Assembly: GCA_028868455.1 (NCBI GenBank) | Contig: JAGWUK010000105.1 | Coordinates: forward strand, 1-8,274 | Source of the DNA: Burkholderiales bacterium | GTDB taxonomy: Bacteria; Pseudomonadota; Gammaproteobacteria; Burkholderiales; Burkholderiaceae_D | Direction of reading: 5' to 3' | DNA length: 8,274 nucleotides | Shown: positions 1-5,700 of the stretch, in pieces | Layout of the letters: every line of letters starts with the position of its first letter | How positions within the stretch are numbered: position 1 is the first letter of the stretch | The notes under the pieces: model-generated | What the model was told of the DNA's origin: nothing | The model's input: only the letters and a program-made list of their open reading frames with translations | Databases searched by the model: none | Position numbers and translations under genes: made by a program

Positions 1-1
1 A

Positions 2-949
2 AAATATGCGCATCGGCTCGCCGCGCCACCTGATTGTAATTTTCCGACGCTGGCCGATATGGGATTTGCAAAAGCTGCCGAACAAGGCATTGCAATTCCG
101 TCTGGCATGTCGGGCGCGCATAAGCTGCTGGAAGATTTTCTGGTACGCATGAAAAACTACGACCAGTCGCGCGATTATCCAGCGTTGAAAGGACCGTCTT
201 ATCTGTCCGTCCATCTGCGCTTTGGCACCGTGTCAATCCGGCAGCTGGTGCAGGAAGCCTTGCGACAAATACGTATCAGCGCCAATCCGGGTGCCCAAAC
301 CTGGTTAAATGAACTGATCTGGCGTGATTTTTATTTCATGATCCTGCATCATCACCCTCATGTGACATCGCGTGCTTTCAAACCGGCATACGATGCAATA
401 CAGTGGGAAACCGGGCCTCATGCCGACGCACATTTCGCCGCCTGGTGCGAAGGTCGTACCGGGTATCCGCTAGTGGATGCGGCAATGTTGCAGCTGAACC
501 AGACAGGTTATATGCACAACCGCTTACGCATGCTCACCGCCAGTTTTTTGGTCAAGGATCTGGGCATCGATTGGCGGCGTGGAGAAAGCTATTTTGCCGA
601 ACATTTAAACGATTTCGATCTGGCCGCCAATAACGGCGGCTGGCAATGGGCATCGTCATCAGGTTGCGATGCCCAACCGTACTTCCGGATTTTCAATCCC
701 GTCACGCAATCGGAAAAATTCGATACGGACGGCAAGTTCATCAAACGTTATCTGCCACAGCTCGCCAAGCTGGACAAACGTCATATCCATGCACCATGGA
801 AAGTCGCCCCGATATTGCTAGCGCAGGCCGGGGTCAGCCTGGGCAAAGATTATCCTTTCCCGATTATTGAGCATGATGTCGCGCGACAACAAACGCTGGC
901 CCGGTATGCTGTCGTAAAAAAAATTACAGCACACGATACGGATGAGTAG
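2..949 (+). CDS. phrB: Deoxyribodipyrimidine (CPD) photolyase, C-terminal part; 5' end outside window
   Basis: Repairs UV-induced cyclobutane pyrimidine dimers in DNA, using light energy passed to a reduced FAD. About 315 residues are visible, and the frame is open from base 2 without a start, so the ATG at 59 is internal. By comparison with E. coli PhrB (about 470 residues), roughly the first 165-170 residues, the antenna-chromophore domain, are missing. Counting from the Met at 59, the FAD-domain hallmarks are LSVHLRFG (49-56), WLNELIWRDFY (82-92), GRTGYPLVDAAM (132-143), MHNRLRM (152-158) and NNGGWQWA (191-198). The electron-transfer tryptophans corresponding to E. coli W306, W359 and W382 align with W116, W172 and W195. 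The lesion-contacting W277 and W384 align with W88 and W197. All are intact, so an active class I CPD enzyme is likely rather than a cryptochrome or (6-4) photolyase. It converges on the GST gene and ends 75 bases before that gene's stop. Confidence 0.95.
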   Translation, partial: KYAHRLAAPPDCNFPTLADMGFAKAAEQGIAIPSGMSGAHKLLEDFLVRMKNYDQSRDYPALKGPSYLSVHLRFGTVSIRQLVQEALRQIRISANPGAQTWLNELIWRDFYFMILHHHPHVTSRAFKPAYDAIQWETGPHADAHFAAWCEGRTGYPLVDAAMLQLNQTGYMHNRLRMLTASFLVKDLGIDWRRGESYFAEHLNDFDLAANNGGWQWASSSGCDAQPYFRIFNPVTQSEKFDTDGKFIKRYLPQLAKLDKRHIHAPWKVAPILLAQAGVSLGKDYPFPIIEHDVARQQTLARYAVVKKITAHDTDE

Positions 950-990
950 ACTCGGTGGCATCCGTCAAAGCATATTGGTATCGCGTTCGC

Positions 991-1018
991 GCCTCCAGCA
1001 ATGCCTGAGCATGGAGGC
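991..1018. other. Stem-loop between convergent phrB and GST genes
   Basis: The arms GCCTCCA (991-997) and TGGAGGC (1012-1018) form a perfect 7-bp stem around a 14-base loop, and TGC/GCA inside the loop can add a short inner stem. It lies between the two facing stop codons, where a transcription end is expected. Neither strand has a T-run after the stem, so it is not a standard intrinsic terminator. It may only act as a 3'-end stabilising or Rho-related structure, or be chance. Confidence 0.3.
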
Positions 1019-1024
1019 CGCCAA

Positions 1025-1657
1025 TTACCTGGACTGCTGCTCTGCAATCCAGATATTGTCCAGGTTTTCAACCTTCGCGACGGCAGGTCTTTCGCGAACC
1101 CTCGCGACATATTCTTGCAATACTGGTAGTTTTGGAACAATATCAAAATCGATCAGCCATCGCAGGGCCGTTCCCCACAATATATCCGCGGCGCAAATTG
1201 CGTCTCCGAGTAAGTAAGACGTTTTTTCTAGCTGGGCGCCAAGTACACGCAGTTGAGAATCCAAATCTCTATAGGGCAAATACGAAGGTGGTACAGCCTC
1301 GCGTTTCAGCCATTTGTCTGCGACTGCAGGCTCAAAGCAACAGCCATATTGCGCAATCCAGCGCAGGTACGCATCGCGCAAAGGATTTGTTATTGCGTGT
1401 GCCAGACCGGACGCCGGATATAAATCAGCCAGATAAATAGTCAATGCAACTTGTTCACTGATTAATAAATCACCATGCAAAACCGCAGGAACTTTACCAA
1501 ACGGATTGATGCGCAAATAGTCTTCACCAAGTTGCTCTGAGGTTTTTAAATCGAGAAAATGCACACGATAATCAGCCTGCAATTCTTCAAGTAAAACGCG
1601 TGTGCCGAATGAACGACTTTGTACTGCATGAAACAGGATAAGTGGCGCATTCTGCAT
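1025..1657 (-). CDS. Glutathione S-transferase family protein
   Basis: Cytosolic GST-like protein of 210 residues, the normal size. It probably conjugates or exchanges glutathione on an electrophilic substrate, but the substrate cannot be told from sequence. The N-terminal thioredoxin fold covers about residues 5-80. S14 or S16 in the first loop (AVQSRSFGTR) is the candidate catalytic serine. The cis-proline is P57 in GKVPAV. The glutathione gamma-Glu site reads SEQ (67-69), so the commoner Glu-Ser pair is Glu-Gln here. The C-terminal helical domain has the typical CAADILWG segment (about residues 155-162) that nucleates folding. The ATG at 1657 is supported by an AAGGAAA ribosome-binding site. 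It is transcribed divergently from the AraC-type gene, which could regulate it (inference only). The two domains and their order are clear; the exact class, beta or other bacterial, is not. Confidence 0.92.
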   Translation of the reverse strand: MQNAPLILFHAVQSRSFGTRVLLEELQADYRVHFLDLKTSEQLGEDYLRINPFGKVPAVLHGDLLISEQVALTIYLADLYPASGLAHAITNPLRDAYLRWIAQYGCCFEPAVADKWLKREAVPPSYLPYRDLDSQLRVLGAQLEKTSYLLGDAICAADILWGTALRWLIDFDIVPKLPVLQEYVARVRERPAVAKVENLDNIWIAEQQSR

Positions 1658-1664
1658 GATGGCA

Positions 1665-1671
1665 TTTCCTT
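1665..1671 (-). promoter_or_regulatory. Ribosome-binding site of the GST gene
   Basis: On the minus strand, AAGGAAA lies upstream of the ATG at 1657, with about 9 bases between AGGA and the start codon. This supports the chosen GST start. The GST promoter must therefore lie further right, in about 1685-1760, which argues that this stretch is intergenic rather than coding for the AraC-type gene. Confidence 0.6.
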
Positions 1672-1676
1672 ATAAT
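1671..1676 (+). promoter_or_regulatory. TATAAT, possible -10 element for the AraC-type gene
   Basis: A perfect TATAAT occurs on the + strand in the divergent GST/AraC gap. No good -35 match sits about 17 bases upstream. If it is used, transcription would begin near 1683, leaving about 80 bases of leader before the TTG start at 1763. The ATG at 1682 would then be essentially leaderless. The hexamer overlaps the GST ribosome-binding site on the other strand. Confidence 0.3.
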
Positions 1677-1750
1677 GATGGATGAAGACACCTATTGTTC
1701 ATCCAAAGCATGTTCGATTTCTTGTAAATTCACGCAGAACCCAGACCATA

Positions 1751-1755
1751 AGAGG
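1751..1755 (+). promoter_or_regulatory. Shine-Dalgarno-like AGAGG deciding the AraC-type start
   Basis: AGAGG lies 7 bases upstream of the TTG at 1763, whereas the ATG at 1682 has no purine-rich site at a suitable distance. This is the main reason for choosing the shorter protein. Confidence 0.5.
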
Positions 1756-1762
1756 TATTCGC

Positions 1763-2596
1763 TTGCAGCCTGTTAAACAACACGCCAAAGGGGTCGTCAG
1801 TCCACATCTCGCGCAGCAAAAATTTCGCCTGGCAAGATATCTCCCCGAGGGACGCATGCAAGAGGTTCTGGATCATTACTGGATTGTCGAATGGAATTTG
1901 AAAGACCAGCCACCTTATACACAAAAGACGCTGCCTTACCCCTGTGTCAATCTGGTTTTCGATCTGGACAAGACCGCTGTCTTTGGTGTGGTTACAGGTG
2001 CATTTGACTACACCTTGCATGGCACAGGTAAAGTGTTGGGACTGCGGTTTAAGCCCGGTGGTTTTTACGGCTTACTCGGCGCTCCAGTGCGCAGTATTAC
2101 CGACAAGACCGTATCGTTGCAGGCTGCACTGGGGCTCGATGGAAATCAGGCAGAGTTAGCTGTCTTGACGTGCAATGACGACCAAAGCATGGTGGACGCG
2201 GCAACAGCATTGCTTTTACCGTTGCTTCCCCCGGTCGACCAGCAACTGATCCAGATTCAGAAATGGCTGGCTTTGTTACAGACAAACACCGATATGCAAA
2301 GAGTAGAACAATTTGCAGAACATATTGGCGTCAACATCCGCACCTTACAACAGATGTTCGTTGACTACATCGGTGTCAGCCAGAAATGGATTTTACGGCG
2401 GTATCGCTTGCATGATCTGGCATTTTTCCTGGCGGAAGGAACGCAACCCGATCTGGCGCAACTGGCCGTGGATCTGGGTTATTTTGATCAGGCGCACCTG
2501 AGTAACGATTTCAAAAAATTGATAGGATGTACGCCAGCAAGCTACCAAGCGCAAGAAAAATTGAATCGCGCTATTTTCCAGCACGCACTTACCTGA
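1763..2596 (+). CDS. AraC-family transcriptional regulator with DUF6597-like N-terminal domain
   Basis: DNA-binding regulator of 277 residues from a TTG start at 1763. An alternative in-frame ATG at 1682 would give 304. I prefer 1763 because AGAGG (1751-1755) sits 7 bases before it, the extra 27 residues look like random translation, and relatives, as I recall them, begin shortly before the KFRLARYLP segment. The N-terminal half resembles DUF6597: HYWIVEWNL, then LPYPCVNLVFD, then GLRFKPGGFYGLLG. The C-terminal half (residues about 180-262) has two helix-turn-helices. The first is VEQFAEHIGVNIRTLQQMF; the second starts LAQLAVDLGYFDQAHL and runs into the signature end FKKLIGCTPASY. It probably senses a small molecule or stress, but the ligand is unknown. 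It is divergent from the GST gene, a common arrangement for a regulator and its target. It converges on the large kinase gene, with a terminator between them. Confidence 0.88.
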   Translation: MQPVKQHAKGVVSPHLAQQKFRLARYLPEGRMQEVLDHYWIVEWNLKDQPPYTQKTLPYPCVNLVFDLDKTAVFGVVTGAFDYTLHGTGKVLGLRFKPGGFYGLLGAPVRSITDKTVSLQAALGLDGNQAELAVLTCNDDQSMVDAATALLLPLLPPVDQQLIQIQKWLALLQTNTDMQRVEQFAEHIGVNIRTLQQMFVDYIGVSQKWILRRYRLHDLAFFLAEGTQPDLAQLAVDLGYFDQAHLSNDFKKLIGCTPASYQAQEKLNRAIFQHALT

Positions 2597-2642
2597 ACAC
2601 AGTGCAAAAGGCATTGCGTTGAAAATAGCCCACTTTGAATAA

Positions 2643-2672
2643 AAAAAACCGCCTGAATTCTGGCGGCTTTTT
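2643..2672. terminator. Bidirectional intrinsic terminator between AraC-type and chpA genes
   Basis: CCGCC (2649-2653) pairs with GGCGG (2662-2666) around an 8-base loop. On the minus strand the stem is followed by eight T residues and can extend through a G-U pair and flanking A-T pairs, making a strong terminator for the chpA-like gene, whose stop is at 2717. On the + strand the stem is followed, after one C, by TTTTT, so it can also stop readthrough from the AraC-type gene ending at 2596. Confidence 0.8.
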
Positions 2673-2679
2673 ACACTTC

Positions 2680-2710
2680 GTCGGCAGGCATTGTCCCGGC
2701 TTATTTTTTT
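2680..2710 (+). terminator. Possible second + strand terminator
   Basis: GTCGG (2680-2684) can pair with CCGGC (2696-2700), with one G-U pair and an 11-base loop. It is followed at once by TTATTTTTTT. It lies just downstream of the bidirectional hairpin and just before the facing chpA-like stop codon, so it could act as a back-up for the AraC-type transcript. The stem is short and the call is weak. Confidence 0.3.
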
Positions 2711-2716
2711 ACACCG

Positions 2717-5700
2717 TCAGACAATGACCGCCTGATCTTTCCCGATAAAGCCGACGATTGCTTCCAGCAAATCGTCTTCACGGTAAGGCTTACCAAAGTA
2801 CTCATTGACCCCCAGCTCTTTGGCATAATTACGATGCTTATCTGCTGTCCGTGAGGTAATCATGATGATAGGGATATGACTGGTTCGCGCATCGCTACGC
2901 ACATTGCGTGTCAGATCGAAACCATCCATGCGCGGCATTTCGATATCAACCAGCATTACGTCCGGCGTCACCGATTGCAATTGTTCCAGCGCATCAATAC
3001 CATCTTTCGCCAAAATGACCTGATAACCTTCACGCGTCAGCAAACGCTGTGTTACGCGACGTACGGTCAGTGAATCATCGACGACCATCACCGTATGTTG
3101 GGTACGCAAACCCTGAACAGGTTCTGAATTTGCTTTATCGTTACCCGTGGTAGTTTGCAGATCGGCCACGGCCCCCATTTCTGTCGTAGCGTCCTCACCT
3201 TTCGCTGGTAAACGTGCATGTTCATGCTCCATCCTGTGCGCAAGCGGCACTGGATTCAAGATCAAAACGATTTCTCCCGACCCCAGTACCGTAGCACCGG
3301 AAATACCTGTCATCCGTGCCAGCTGTGGTCCAATGTTTTTCACAACGACCTCACGGTTGCCGAGAATATCATCGACATGCAGCGCCAGACGTTCCGTGCC
3401 GCTCTTCATAATCAGCAACGGTGTGTATTGCTGCGTGAGCGGCGCCACATCATATTGTCCCAGCATCGTCGCCAGATAATGCATAGGAACACGTTGTCCC
3501 TGCCACATCACGGCGCCTTCGTTATATGCGCTCACCAATGCATTGGTTTTCAATTGCTGAACCTGTTCAACCAAAACAGACGGAACGGCAAATGTTCTTC
3601 CACCTGCACTCAGCAACACGACTTGCGTGACGGCCAGTGTCAGCGGCAGACGGATAATGAATTCCGCACCTTTACCTTCGACGGTATGTACTTCGACACG
3701 GCCACCGAGCGAAGCAGCTTCGGAACGGACAACGTCCATACCGACACCACGACCAGCCAGCTCTGTGATTTCTGCTGCCGTGGAAAAGCCCGGTTCAAAA
3801 ATCATATTGGCAACTTCGAGATCGCCAGGCTGCTCATCATTAGCGATCAAGCCAACAGCGTGTGCCTTATCACGGATCCTCGCCAAATCAAGTCCGCGTC
3901 CATCGTCACTGAAACGGATAACAACCTCGTTACCTTCCTGACGGACTTCTATCAGCATCTCACCCGTTTCCTCTTTGCCCTGAGCGCGTCGTTGTTCGCG
4001 CGCTTCGATACCGTGAACAATCGCATTCCGCAGTAAATGCTCGAACGGTCCGACCATTTTTTCCAGAACGCCGCGATCCATTTCCACAGTGGCACCGCGA
4101 ATATCCAGATTCACACGCTTGTCGACTTCTTTCGATGTCTGACGTGTGACGCGATACAGACGTTCAGAAATACTTGCAAATGGAATCATGCGGACACGCA
4201 TCAGATCTTGCTGCAGTTCACGCGTCAAACGCGCCTGCATATGCAAATCGTTGGTAGCGCCGTCGATAGTGCGGGTCAGGTTGGTCTGTACGGTTGCCAC
4301 GTCGCTGACACTTTCGGCCATCATGCGCGTCAGTTCCTGCAAACGGGTAAACCGGTCAAACTCCAGCGGATCGAATTCACGATCGGCAGAGTGCGCCATA
4401 CGCGACGTGATTTGCGTTTCTGCCTGAATTTCAACCTCACGCAACTGATCGCGCAGACGGTTAACGTTTTCAGTCAATTCGGTCAATGAAGTTCGCAATG
4501 TGCCCACTTCATTTTCCAGGCGCGAACGCGAAATGGAAACCTCACCAGCCTGATTGACAAGTCGATCCAGAATATCGGCACGCACACGCACCAGGGTTAC
4601 CGGTGCAGCTGGTGCCATCGGGGTAGCAGGCGCCAATGCTGCGCGAGCGGTCGTTGCCGTCGCGTCAAATACTGGCATGACTGGCATCAGATCCGGTAAC
4701 GTTGATTTCTCTGTGGTCGACTCGGCCGGCGCTGCCGCCAGACTTTCCTGGAAACGATCCAGTTCTTGCGCCGCCGTCAATGGTATGTCAGCCAAAGGCG
4801 CAACATGCGCATCGGGATTTTGCAAGCGATCAAACAGTTGCATACTATGATCGTGACGCGCCAGTAAATCCTCCAGCAATGGCTGACGAACGGCACCACC
4901 CACATGCATCAGACTCTCGATGCGCGTTTCCATATCATGGATATGTTGCCCCAGTCCCATCGCTCCGGCCATGCGAGCACTGCCTTTGATGGTGTGCATC
5001 AAGCGTGCAATCGATTGTGGAATCGCATCGTCCTCCGGTTGTTCTTGCCACGAGCGCAATAGCTGCCCAACCATCGGCAATAAATCGTTCCCTTCTTCGA
5101 TAAATACCGGTAACAAATCCAGATCAAGTTCATCGTTGATTTGCTGATGATCGGCACTTGGCGCAATCTGCTCTGCATTTGCAGGCGGCACGTCTGTTGG
5201 TCCGCCAGCATTTGCAGTAGCTACTGCTGATGCTGAAATAGCCTGATCGTCAGAAAAGTCTTCGCCAAGTTCGGGCACCGCGCTTGGTGCCATGTCGACA
5301 TCCATGTCCGTCGCCGCAATTTCGGATAAATCGGACAAATCGAGTTTTTCATTGGTCGAGGTGATGAATTCCTCGTCTGCGCCAGCGCTGGAACGCCCGA
5401 TGACCGCTTGCAACAGCTGTTCAAGCTGCCTTACTTCAGCAGGTGCGGAGGCCGCCATTTCAGACAACGCAAATTTTTGCAGCATGCGCTTGCCGGTTTC
5501 CAATGCATGGTCAAGAACGTCATATTCGTCCGCCAACAAACTGACAGGATGACGTTCCAGTCGCTGCAACACCAATTCAAGGCTATGTGCCAGTTCTTGC
5601 AGCGGCTTCAATCCTACTGTCGCTGAACTGCCAGCCAAGGTATGCGTTGCATGTATTGCGTGCGTGGTGACATGCCGATGTGGCTCATGGCGCCATTCAG

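Noticed and set aside
2..949. The photolyase as a cryptochrome or (6-4) photolyase
   Set aside because: The visible NGGWQWA, RIFNP and GRTGYPLVDAAM motifs and both lesion-contacting tryptophans match class I CPD photolyases closely.
850..1146. Minus-strand open frame across the phrB/GST junction
   Set aside because: It overlaps the ends of two confident genes in the wrong frame and has a composition unlike real protein.
1132..1440. Open frame on the + strand opposite the GST gene
   Set aside because: It is antisense to clear GST domains, with no protein-like features of its own.
3218..4036. Long open frame on the + strand (272 codons) opposite the kinase
   Set aside because: It lies wholly antisense to the well-conserved ATPase and CheW-like regions, its translation is rich in His, Gln, Arg and Cys with no domain, and there is no ribosome-binding site. 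It is a by-product of codon bias in the real gene.
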